Shown here: one piece after another, positions 25,490-33,112 of the stretch
How the letters are laid out: the number at the start of each line of letters is the position of its first letter
Position numbering within the stretch: the stretch's first letter is position 1
Assembly: GCF_028281305.1 (NCBI RefSeq)
Contig: NZ_JANQKD010000096.1
Span: 1 to 64,000, forward strand
Source: Pelagibius sp.
GTDB lineage: Bacteria > Pseudomonadota > Alphaproteobacteria > Kiloniellales > Kiloniellaceae
Reading direction: 5' to 3'
DNA: 64,000 nucleotides
Notes under the pieces: generated by a model
Database searches by the model: none
What the model was told of the DNA's origin: nothing
Seen by the model: only the letters and a program-made list of their open reading frames with translations
Program-made: the position numbers and the translations under genes

Positions 25490-26476
25490 CTACGCATGGG
25501 TGTCCACCACCACGCGGCCGCGCACCTGACCCTTCAGGATCTCGCCGCCAAGCGTGAGCAGGTCCGACAGCTTTGCCTCGTTGATCATGCCGTCCAGCTT
25601 GTCCATCGGCAGGTCGCGCACCAGCCGCGCCCAGGCCGTCTTGCGCCGCGGCAGCGGGCACATGACCGAATCGATGCCCAGCAGGTTGACGCCGCGCAGC
25701 AGGAACGGCAGCACCGTCGTCTCCAGCGTGTTGCCGCCGGCCAGGCCGACGGCAGCGACCGAGCCGCCATAGGCGATCTGCGGCAGGACGCAGGCCAGGG
25801 TCTTGCCGCCGACGGAATCGATGCAGGCCTGCCAGCGCTCCCGGTCCAAAGGCCGCCCCGAGGGCTCGGCGATCTCCGAGCGCTCGATCAGGGTCGTCGC
25901 CCCCAGTCCGGTCAGGTAATCATGGGTCTCCGGCCGTCCCGTGGAGGCCGCCACCTGATAGCCCAGCTTGTGGAGGATCGCGACGGCAACGGAGCCGACG
26001 CCGCCGGCCGCCCCGGTCACCAGAACCTCGCCCTTGGCCGGGTCCAGGCCATGGTCCTCCAGCGCCATCACCGCCAGCATGGCGGTAAAGCCCGCGGTGC
26101 CGATCGCCATGGCGCGCTTGGCCGTCAGTCCCTCCGGCAGGGGGACCAGCCAGTCCCCCTTTACCCTGGCCTTCTCGGCATGGCCGCCCCAGTGCATCTC
26201 GCCAACCCGCCAGCCGGTCAGGACAACCGGGTCGCCGGCCTTGTAGTCCGGATGGCTGCTGTCGGCCACCGTGCCGGCGAAATCGATGCCCGGCACATGA
26301 GGATAGGTGCGCACCAGGCGTCCGATGCCGTTCAGAACCATGCCGTCCTTGTAGTTCAAGGTGGAGTAGTCCACGGCCACCGTTACGTCCCCTTCCGGCA
26401 GGCGGTCGTCGTCCAGCTCGGTCAGCCTGGCGGCCACCTTGCCGTCGCTTTCCTCCAAGAGTATCGCCTTGAACAC
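25490..26476 (-). CDS. acuI: Acrylyl-CoA reductase-like MDR oxidoreductase (AcuI/YhdH)
   Basis: A 328-residue medium-chain dehydrogenase/reductase without the zinc sites. The sequence carries the AcuI/YhdH features: an NYKDGMVLNG segment, an HVPGIDFAGTV segment and the nucleotide-binding VTGAAGGVGSVAVAIL. This family reduces acryloyl-CoA to propionyl-CoA with NADPH. The start is GTG at 26474-26476, six bases after AAAGGAG. It is fifth in an operon with thiolase, acyl-CoA ligase and two PPC proteins, so its true substrate may be another enoyl-CoA. MeaB elsewhere in the window fits disposal of propionyl-CoA. Confidence 0.88.
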   Translation of the reverse strand: MFKAILLEESDGKVAARLTELDDDRLPEGDVTVAVDYSTLNYKDGMVLNGIGRLVRTYPHVPGIDFAGTVADSSHPDYKAGDPVVLTGWRVGEMHWGGHAEKARVKGDWLVPLPEGLTAKRAMAIGTAGFTAMLAVMALEDHGLDPAKGEVLVTGAAGGVGSVAVAILHKLGYQVAASTGRPETHDYLTGLGATTLIERSEIAEPSGRPLDRERWQACIDSVGGKTLACVLPQIAYGGSVAAVGLAGGNTLETTVLPFLLRGVNLLGIDSVMCPLPRRKTAWARLVRDLPMDKLDGMINEAKLSDLLTLGGEILKGQVRGRVVVDTHA

Positions 26477-26505
26477 GCCCGGCTCCTTTCCTTTGCTTTT
26501 CTTTG

Positions 26506-26901
26506 TCACCCATCGCCTTGGGGCAGCCATTCCTGAAGCACCAGCTCCAGGGTGATGCAGATGGGGTTTTCCCCGCGGCGGAACCGCCCCCCGTAGACCC
26601 GGGCATCGCTGTCGGACAGCGTCCCGCGCAGGTCGCTGGTCAGCGCCCCACCGGCGCCCGTGCGCAGCTCCCCGCCGAGGGTGAGGATCTCGATCCCGGG
26701 CCCTGTCACCGTGACGACCTTGCCGCCGGCATCCAGACGGGCGTCCACAAGGCTTCCGACGGCCGAGCGCACCAGCGCATGGCGTAGGCCGTGCTCGCGG
26801 CAGGCCGTCTCGATCCCCGTCACCAGGTCCTCGTTGGGGCGCAGGCGGATAACGGCCAGGCGGCCGAGAGTACCGTTCTCGATCTCCGCCGTGCCACTCA
26901 C
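26506..26901 (-). CDS. PPC/DUF296-domain protein, second of a pair, histidines lost
   Basis: A 131-residue protein with the PPC (DUF296) fold, a small trimeric beta-rich domain. RLRPNEDLVTGIETACREHGLRHA (around residues 19-42) is the family start, and GGRFRRGENPICITLELVL is the family end. The usual H-x-H and GGHL histidines are missing; the latter reads GGRF. It starts with GTG overlapping the TGA of its paralog (GTGA), so the two are translationally coupled. PPC domains are known from AT-hook DNA-binding proteins and from bacterial single-domain proteins of unclear function. The degenerate metal site next to an intact partner suggests a mixed oligomer. Confidence 0.8.
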   Translation of the reverse strand: MSGTAEIENGTLGRLAVIRLRPNEDLVTGIETACREHGLRHALVRSAVGSLVDARLDAGGKVVTVTGPGIEILTLGGELRTGAGGALTSDLRGTLSDSDARVYGGRFRRGENPICITLELVLQEWLPQGDG

Positions 26902-27431
26902 TCCCCGCCTCCTGAGGCTGCCAAACGAACCGGCTGGAACAGCGGATAGTTGGTTTCGCTGTCATAGGCCGCCGCAAAAGCCGCACCCCTGAGCGGTGCG
27001 GCGATCGCCGTCGCACCGCCGGGGCCGAGGCGGCAGTCGCCGGGCGGCAGGTGGCCGCCGTGCAGCCGTCCGGCGGCATCGACCACCACCGCGTGACAGT
27101 GCAGCAGGGTCGCGCGCCCCGGCCCCGGCCCGAGGATACCGTTGGCACCCAGCAGGGTGACCGGACCCTCCAGCCAGGTCGGTGCCCCATAGGTGGCCGC
27201 ACGCTGACCGGAGGCGTCCGCCTGCCCGGTCAGGTAAGCCATCCGGGCAATGTCGGCGGCGAGCACCTGGACCGCGGCGTGGCGCACGCCTCGGGCCTCC
27301 AAGGCCTGCGTCACGCCAAGCAGCAGATCCTGGCCGCCGGCCAGCGTGATTCGCAGGTCGCCGCCCACGTCGGCCCATTCCAGAATGCGGCGCGGCTGTA
27401 GCGGCGTTCCGGGTTGAACCAGGGTTCTCAC
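26898..27431 (-). CDS. PPC/DUF296-domain protein, first of a pair
   Basis: A 177-residue PPC (DUF296) domain protein. It keeps the family's histidine pattern: LHCHAVVVDAAGRLHGGHLPPGDC. GTG 27429-27431 is chosen as start because GAGGGTGAGG precedes it; the alternative ATG at 27455 overlaps the ligase gene and has no ribosome site. Its stop overlaps the start of the second PPC gene. It is third of six genes with a thiolase and an acyl-CoA ligase upstream and an enoyl-CoA reductase downstream. An enzymatic or metal-dependent role in that pathway is more likely than DNA binding, as no AT-hook is present. This is inference. Confidence 0.8.
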   Translation of the reverse strand: MRTLVQPGTPLQPRRILEWADVGGDLRITLAGGQDLLLGVTQALEARGVRHAAVQVLAADIARMAYLTGQADASGQRAATYGAPTWLEGPVTLLGANGILGPGPGRATLLHCHAVVVDAAGRLHGGHLPPGDCRLGPGGATAIAAPLRGAAFAAAYDSETNYPLFQPVRLAASGGGE

Positions 27432-27441
27432 GGCCTCACCC

Positions 27442-29022
27442 TCATTGCGCCGCATCCCGGGTCAGATCGCCACGGGCATAGAGCTGATCGCGGATCAGGT
27501 GTTTGGGCACCTTGCCGTAGCCGGACTTCGGCAACTCGTCCCAAAAGAAGACGCGGCGCGGCTGCTTGTATCGCGCCAGCTTGTCCTTCAGGAAAGCCAG
27601 CAGCGTCGCTTCGTCGGTCCTCTGCTCAGCGGCAGTCACGACCACCGCCACACCGCTCTCGCCCCAATCCGGGTCGGGAACGCCGAGGACGGCGACCTCC
27701 GCCACTGCGGGGTGGGTGAGCAGAGCCTCCTCGGCCTCGCGGGGATAAACGTTGGAGCCACCGGAGATGTACATGTCGGAGGCGCGCCCGGTGATGGTGA
27801 GGAAACCCCGCGCATCCAGGCGGCCGAGGTCGCCGGTGTGAAACCAGCCGTCCTTCAGCGCCTTGGCATTGGCTTCCGGATTGTCGTGATAGCCGGCGAA
27901 GACGGCGGGGCCGCGCACGCAGATCTCGCCCTGCTTTCCCTCCGCCAGGCGCTTGCCGTCCGGATCCATGATGGCGATCTCCATGCCCGTGCGCGCGTAG
28001 CCGCAGGAGCCGACCGGCATGGCCGCGTCGTCCAGGCTGTGCAGCTCGGCGGGCAGGACGGTGATATTCCCCGTCACCTCGCCCAGGCCGTAGTACTGCA
28101 CGATCACCTTGCCGAGTTTCTCCAGAGCCTGCTTCTGGTCGGCGCGGTACATCGGTGCGCCGGCGTAGATCACGTAGCGCAGCGAGGAATGATCGACCTG
28201 GTCGACCGCCGCATGACGCACCATGCGGGTGAGGATGGTCGGCACGGTGAACATGTTGGTGATGCGGTGGTCCTCGACAAGCTTCCAGACCTCCGCCTCG
28301 TCGAAGCGCTCGCCCGCCAGCAGGACCGACTTTACCCCGCGCGCCACCTGGGACAGTGCATGGGCGCCGGCCCCGTGGCTGAGCGGCGCCACCACCAGGG
28401 AAGCGTCGCCGGGCCCGGTGCCGGGCATGAGGTCGGCCAAATGATTGTTCACCACGAAGGCGAGCTGGCCGTGGGTCAGCACCGCGGCCTTCGGGCGCCC
28501 CGTGGTGCCGGAGGTAAAGAAGAACCAGCAGGGGTCGTGGTAGTCGACCTCGGCCTCCTCGTCGCCCGCGGCCTCACCCGCCGTTTCACCCTCTGTCACA
28601 AGGTCTTCATAGGCCACCTCGCCCGCGCCGGCCGTCCCGATCGCAACCGTCAGAACGAGGTCCGCAGAGGCTGCCTTCACCGCGGCGGCATGCTCGGTGA
28701 AGACGTCGTCGCAGATCAGCGCGCGGGCGCCTGAGGAGGTGGCGATGTAGGCGACCTCCGGCGGCGTCAGGCGGAAGTTGGTCGGGACCCAGATGCCGCC
28801 CAGCTTGAAGGCGGCCCAAAGGCTCTCGAACATCTGATGGGAGTTCCGGGCCTGCACCAGAATGGGGTCGCCCTTGCCGAGCCCGCGCCGCCGCAGCGCT
28901 GCTACCAGTGCATTCACCCGCGCATTGGTTTCGGCCCAGGTCCAGGAGCGGTCTCCCCAGACCAGCGCCGTCCCATCCGGGTCGCGGCGGGCGGTCTGCG
29001 ACAGCAGCCCGCCCAGATTCAT
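27442..29022 (-). CDS. Acyl-CoA synthetase (AMP-forming)
   Basis: A 526-residue adenylate-forming ligase. The phosphate-binding loop FTSGTTGRPKAAVLTH, the YGLGEVTG region, the DGWFHTGDLG aspartate motif and the C-terminal hinge GRASDMYISGGSNVYP are all present, with the catalytic Lys in SGYGKVPKH. It activates a carboxylic acid to its CoA thioester in the cytoplasm. The start ATG 29020-29022 follows the usual MNLGGLL opening; upstream frame sequence is not family-like. It lies 43 bases after the thiolase stop and 10 bases before the first PPC start, so it is in one operon. The chain type cannot be fixed from the sequence. Confidence 0.9.
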   Translation of the reverse strand: MNLGGLLSQTARRDPDGTALVWGDRSWTWAETNARVNALVAALRRRGLGKGDPILVQARNSHQMFESLWAAFKLGGIWVPTNFRLTPPEVAYIATSSGARALICDDVFTEHAAAVKAASADLVLTVAIGTAGAGEVAYEDLVTEGETAGEAAGDEEAEVDYHDPCWFFFTSGTTGRPKAAVLTHGQLAFVVNNHLADLMPGTGPGDASLVVAPLSHGAGAHALSQVARGVKSVLLAGERFDEAEVWKLVEDHRITNMFTVPTILTRMVRHAAVDQVDHSSLRYVIYAGAPMYRADQKQALEKLGKVIVQYYGLGEVTGNITVLPAELHSLDDAAMPVGSCGYARTGMEIAIMDPDGKRLAEGKQGEICVRGPAVFAGYHDNPEANAKALKDGWFHTGDLGRLDARGFLTITGRASDMYISGGSNVYPREAEEALLTHPAVAEVAVLGVPDPDWGESGVAVVVTAAEQRTDEATLLAFLKDKLARYKQPRRVFFWDELPKSGYGKVPKHLIRDQLYARGDLTRDAAQ

Positions 29023-29065
29023 CACGTTACCCACGGCAGCCGGCCCTCGAAGATGTGCGTCGACT

Positions 29066-30232
29066 TCAGCGCAGGGGCTCGAGGATCGAAACGTAGTTGG
29101 CCACCGCGGCCCCGCCCATGTTGAAGACGCCGCCCAGCTTGGCATCCTTCACCTGCATGTCCCCCGCAGTGCCCGTCAACTGCATGGAGGTCATGACATG
29201 CATGGACACCCCCGTGGCGCCGATGGGGTGGCCCTTGGACTTCAGGCCGCCGGAGGGATTGACCGGCAGCTTGCCGTCCTTCTCCGTCCAGCCCTCGGCG
29301 ATGGCCCGCGCGCCCTGCCCGCGCTTGGTCAGGCCCATGGCCTCGTATTCCAGCAGCTCGGCGATGGTGAAGCAGTCGTGGGTTTCGACGAAGCTGAGAT
29401 CATCCAACGTCACCGCCCCGGCCTCCAGCGCCTGGTTCCAGGCCTGCTCGCAGCCCTCGAAGAGGGTGATGTCGCGCTTGCTCATGGGCAGGAAATCGTT
29501 CACCTGCTGGGCGGCGCGGAAAACCACCGCCTTGTTCATCGCCAGCGCCGTCTCGACGTCGGTCAGCACCAGGGCCGCGGCGCCGTCGGAAACCAGCGAG
29601 CAGTCCGTGCGCTTCAGCGGTCCGGCGACCAGCGGGTTTTTCTCCGAAACCTCGCGGCAGAAGTCGTAGCCCAGGTCCTTGCGCATCTGCGCCAGGGGGT
29701 TGGCAACGCCGTTGCTGTGGTTCTTGGCCGCAATACGCGCGAGAGCGTCCGACTGGTCGCCGTGCTTCTGGAAGTACTGCTGGGCGATGAGGCCGAAGAC
29801 CCCGGCAAAGCCGCCCTCGATGTCGCCATCCTCCTTCAGGTAGGAGGCCTTGAGCAGCACATCGCCGATCTCCCGGCCGGAAATGCCGGTCATCTTCTCG
29901 ACCCCGACCACCAGCACGAAGCGCGCGGAACGCGCCGCGATGGACTTCAGCCCCTGGTGGATCGCCGCGGAGCCGGTGGCACAGGCATTCTCGACCCGCG
30001 TTGCCGGCTTGAAGCGGAAGCGGTCGTCGAACTGCAGCACCAACGAAGAGGGAAAGGCCTGACGGGAAAAGCCCTCGTTGAAGTGGCCGACCACAATCTC
30101 GTCCACCTCGTCCGGGCCGATCCCGGCGTCTTCCAGCGCCTGGATCGCCACCTTGCCGATCAGCGACTCGACATCCTCGCCCTCGTGCTTGGCGAAAGGC
30201 GTGTGGCTCCAGCCGACGATGCAGGCGGTCAT
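29066..30232 (-). CDS. Thiolase, SCP-x/acetyl-CoA acetyltransferase-like
   Basis: A 388-residue thiolase. The nucleophile Cys84 lies in NACATGSAA, the catalytic His in VETHDCFT and GHPIGATG. The sequence has the SCP2-type thiolase look rather than the short FadA type. It either cleaves a 3-ketoacyl-CoA or condenses two acyl-CoAs. It is the first gene of a minus-strand operon with acyl-CoA ligase, two PPC proteins, an AcuI-like reductase and a methyltransferase. SCP2-type thiolases in bacteria usually have a DUF35 OB-fold partner; none is present here, and PPC proteins take that position. Confidence 0.9.
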   Translation of the reverse strand: MTACIVGWSHTPFAKHEGEDVESLIGKVAIQALEDAGIGPDEVDEIVVGHFNEGFSRQAFPSSLVLQFDDRFRFKPATRVENACATGSAAIHQGLKSIAARSARFVLVVGVEKMTGISGREIGDVLLKASYLKEDGDIEGGFAGVFGLIAQQYFQKHGDQSDALARIAAKNHSNGVANPLAQMRKDLGYDFCREVSEKNPLVAGPLKRTDCSLVSDGAAALVLTDVETALAMNKAVVFRAAQQVNDFLPMSKRDITLFEGCEQAWNQALEAGAVTLDDLSFVETHDCFTIAELLEYEAMGLTKRGQGARAIAEGWTEKDGKLPVNPSGGLKSKGHPIGATGVSMHVMTSMQLTGTAGDMQVKDAKLGGVFNMGGAAVANYVSILEPLR

Positions 30233-30461
30233 GGCAGATCTCCCTTAGAATTGCGCGGCGCACAATAGCAGAGCCGTTTTCCTACGTACAGGCGCAGAAC
30301 CCGCCGACGGCGGCGGGAATCCGTGGTTTTCTTAGGATCATTGCCGTATGCAGGGCCGTATGCAGGACAGCAGGTGGAACATTCGGCCAAGCTGCCGGTC
30401 TCACCTAGGATGCCGGCGCCAAGCGCCGGCCGCAGTCAGCTTTTGGGGGCCGGGTCCGGTG

Positions 30462-31493
30462 ATGAAGCGTTCTCTTGCAGCCGCGGCGGGGCTGCTCTGC
30501 CTGGCCTGGCCCATCATGGCGGCAGCGGATCAGGAGCGGTCGGCTCCTCTGGACCCCGACCCGGCCTGGATCGTCACGGTACAGTTCAGCAACGATATCT
30601 TCGGCGGTTCGGACCGGCACTTCACCCACGGCAGCCGCATTGCCGCCCTTTCGCCCGACGGTCAGGTGCCGGAGGCCGTCGAGGACGCGGCCAAGGCCCT
30701 GCCGCTGTTTCCGGACGACGGGCGGCTGCGCGTCACCTACAGCCTGGGCCAGGACATCTTCACGCCGGAGCGCATCGAGGAGCGCGCCCTTCAGGAAGAC
30801 GACCGCCCCTATGCCGGCTGGCTCTTCGGCGGCATCGGCCTGGTTTCGGAGAACGGCCAGCGCCTGGACAACCTGGAGCTCAACATCGGGGTCGTCGGAC
30901 CCGCGTCTTTGGCCGATAAGACGCAGATCGAATACCACAAGCTGATCAACGTGCAGATTCCCGAAGGCTGGGAGAACCAGCTCGAGAACGAGCCGGGGAT
31001 CGTTCTCTACTACGAACGCAAATGGCGAAACCTCTGGGAGGCCAGGGTCAGCGATCTCGTTGTTCTGGACGAACTGGCGGTCGACGTCACGCCGCACCTG
31101 GGCGGCGCGCTCGGCAACGTCTACACCTACGGTGCCGGCGGCATGACCCTGCGCCTTGGCGAGGACCTGCCAAACGACTACGGGCCGCCGCGCCTGCGCC
31201 CCGCCCTGCCCGGCTCCGACTACTTCCGCCCGGACGACGACTTCGGCTGGTACCTCTTTGCTGGCGCAGAAGGCCGACTTGTCGTGCGAAACATCTTTCT
31301 GGACGGCAACACCTTCCGTGACAGCCACAGTGTCGACAAGCGCCCGCTGGTGCTGGACGTCCAGGCGGGCCTGGCGGTCACCCTGGGCCAGCGCATCCGA
31401 CTGGCCTATACGCACCTCTGGCGCAGCAAGGAGTTTCGCGGCCAGGACGCCGGCAACCAGTTCGGGACTTTGAGTCTTTCAGTGCGGTTCTGA
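30462..31493 (+). CDS. LpxR-like lipid A 3'-O-deacylase family protein
   Basis: A 343-residue outer-membrane beta-barrel protein with a Sec signal (start MKRSLAAAAGLL). The LpxR (DUF2219) pattern is seen: NDIFGGSDRHFTHG with the catalytic Asn-Asp pair and Thr, a DDRPYAGWLFGG strand and a QIEYHKL segment with the expected Gln and His. In Salmonella LpxR these residues remove the 3'-acyloxyacyl chain of lipid A. ATG 30462 begins the signal; upstream ATGs would hide it. It ends just before the convergent P450. Real substrate in this organism is uncertain because many alphaproteobacterial homologs are uncharacterised. Confidence 0.88.
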   Translation: MKRSLAAAAGLLCLAWPIMAAADQERSAPLDPDPAWIVTVQFSNDIFGGSDRHFTHGSRIAALSPDGQVPEAVEDAAKALPLFPDDGRLRVTYSLGQDIFTPERIEERALQEDDRPYAGWLFGGIGLVSENGQRLDNLELNIGVVGPASLADKTQIEYHKLINVQIPEGWENQLENEPGIVLYYERKWRNLWEARVSDLVVLDELAVDVTPHLGGALGNVYTYGAGGMTLRLGEDLPNDYGPPRLRPALPGSDYFRPDDDFGWYLFAGAEGRLVVRNIFLDGNTFRDSHSVDKRPLVLDVQAGLAVTLGQRIRLAYTHLWRSKEFRGQDAGNQFGTLSLSVRF

Positions 31494-31515
31494 CGGCGGC
31501 CGTGCTTTCTGCTTC

Positions 31516-32745
31516 TCAAGACTGCGGTTGCGGAATGCGGACCTGCATCGGCGTGATCTGGCGGAGCCCGCCGAAACCCAGCATCTGCGGCGGCGTCTCG
31601 AGCCTGATGTCCGGCGCGGCATCGAGGATGGCGGCCAGACTCTCCTCCATTTCGATCCGCGCCAGCATGTCCCCGACGCAGCGGTGCGGGCCGATACCGA
31701 AGACCAGGTGCAAGCGCGGATGATCGCCGCGGCGGATGTCGAAGCGGTCCGGATCGTCGAAGAGCGCGGGGTCGCGCATGGCCGACATGGTGCTGAGGCG
31801 CAGGACCGCGCCCGGGGGCAGGTCGATGCCGTCGAACCTGATTGGAGCCGTCGTCACCCGGGGGATCGACCCGACCGAGGGGTCGTAGCGCATGCCCTCG
31901 TTCACTGCGCCGGGTATCAGCGCCGGATCGGCCCGCAGCGCGGCCCAGTCATCCGGGCGCTGGAGAAGCAGCGCGACCAGCATGGCGAAAGCCGCGCGGG
32001 TGGTGTCGCTGCCGCCGATGATCACGCCGACGATCTGAAAGACGAGGCTTTCGAAGGGAATGTTCCGTTCTGCGTGCCAGTCGGTGACGAGGGCCGTGAG
32101 CAGATCGTCTCTCGGTGCGGCCACGCGCACGCAGAGCTGCTCTTCGACATAGTCGTAGAGTTCTCCGGCGGCATTCTCGATCTCCTGGTGGTGTTCGTGC
32201 GGATAGATCGGCGAGAACGCGCGGGCGAGGCTGTAGACGCGCTCGGCGAAGTACCGCGAGTCGCAGGCCGGCAGTCCCAGGATCGCGCCGATGATGTCGG
32301 CGGGAACGCGGGCAGCCATGGCGTCGACGAAGTCGAAGCTCCGGCCCCGCGGCAGACTGTCGACTATGCCGTCCGCGACCGCACGGATCTGGCCCCGCGC
32401 CTCGCGCATGATCCGGTGGGCGAAGCTGCGCGCGAAGAGGCTGCGCTTCGCGCGGTGTGCTGCACCGTTCGAGAACAGGAACAGATCCGACAGAAAGCGG
32501 GCCAGGTTTCCGTCGGGAATCTGGTGGATCGCCACGAACTCCGGGCCCTCGATCTGGCGCGTCCTCGGATCGGTGAAGAGCGGCACCACGTGTTCGGCGC
32601 GAAGCACGAGATACTGATTGGGTTTGAGCTGTACCAGCGACGTCTCTTCACGCAGTTCGGCGAGGCGTGCGTGCGGCCGGCTGTACAGAGTGGTCGGGTC
32701 GATGCTGCGAGGTTGAGCCGCGACACTCAGGGCATGGTCGTTCAT
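31516..32745 (-). CDS. Cytochrome P450
   Basis: A 409-residue bacterial P450. The I-helix GGSDTTR, the EGMR (ExxR) K-helix and the haem loop FGIGPHRCVG with Cys356 are all visible. It is soluble with no membrane anchor, so it should draw on a ferredoxin system. No ferredoxin or ferredoxin reductase gene is in the window. ATG 32743-32745 was chosen because upstream sequence is Pro/Arg/Ser-rich. It is convergent with the LpxR-like gene and divergent from the SARP-hydrolase fusion, 367 bases away, which may regulate it. The substrate is not readable. Confidence 0.92.
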   Translation of the reverse strand: MNDHALSVAAQPRSIDPTTLYSRPHARLAELREETSLVQLKPNQYLVLRAEHVVPLFTDPRTRQIEGPEFVAIHQIPDGNLARFLSDLFLFSNGAAHRAKRSLFARSFAHRIMREARGQIRAVADGIVDSLPRGRSFDFVDAMAARVPADIIGAILGLPACDSRYFAERVYSLARAFSPIYPHEHHQEIENAAGELYDYVEEQLCVRVAAPRDDLLTALVTDWHAERNIPFESLVFQIVGVIIGGSDTTRAAFAMLVALLLQRPDDWAALRADPALIPGAVNEGMRYDPSVGSIPRVTTAPIRFDGIDLPPGAVLRLSTMSAMRDPALFDDPDRFDIRRGDHPRLHLVFGIGPHRCVGDMLARIEMEESLAAILDAAPDIRLETPPQMLGFGGLRQITPMQVRIPQPQS

Positions 32746-33112
32746 GAGCCTGCTCGAGTCTATGATTGCAGAGGTCGATGGGATCCGGCCGCCGCTTCCC
32801 CGCGGTACGGGATGGGGGTAGAGGGTCGGCGACGGCCGGTGCGGTGCGGCTGAGGCACCCAATGTACACCGAAGCGTTGTGGTGAGCGTTGCAAGGGTGG
32901 TGGTAATTGCCACAGTGCGGCGTTGTTTTTTTGTAGCTTCCGACGCCGCTTGGCCCTGACTCCGCGTATGTCGGATGTAGGGGAAAGCCGCAGGGAGACT
33001 TCGCGACGTCCGCGCAGTGGAAGTGCCTTGAAATGACTATATTGCGCTGAAGCCCGGCTTCTCTGTGGCCGGCTCTCCTTTGATTGGTCAATTTTTAGGA
33101 CGAACTGTATTC
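32746..33112. promoter_or_regulatory. Divergent region between P450 and SARP-hydrolase
   Basis: A 367-base gap without a gene. It holds a GTGG/CCAC dyad near 32900-32915, a T-run at 32926-32932 and an ACTATATTGCG element near 33036. A similar ACTATATCGCG element occurs upstream of the large RTX gene (about 34938-34948). The shared motif may be a promoter or operator common to both. Confidence 0.45.

Noticed and set aside
30405-31415. Reverse frame of 336 codons over the LpxR-like gene
   Set aside because: The forward frame has a signal peptide and full LpxR motifs; the reverse frame has neither.
33065-33112. GTG start for the SARP-hydrolase
   Set aside because: It adds a non-conserved leader and has a weaker ribosome site than ATG 33113.
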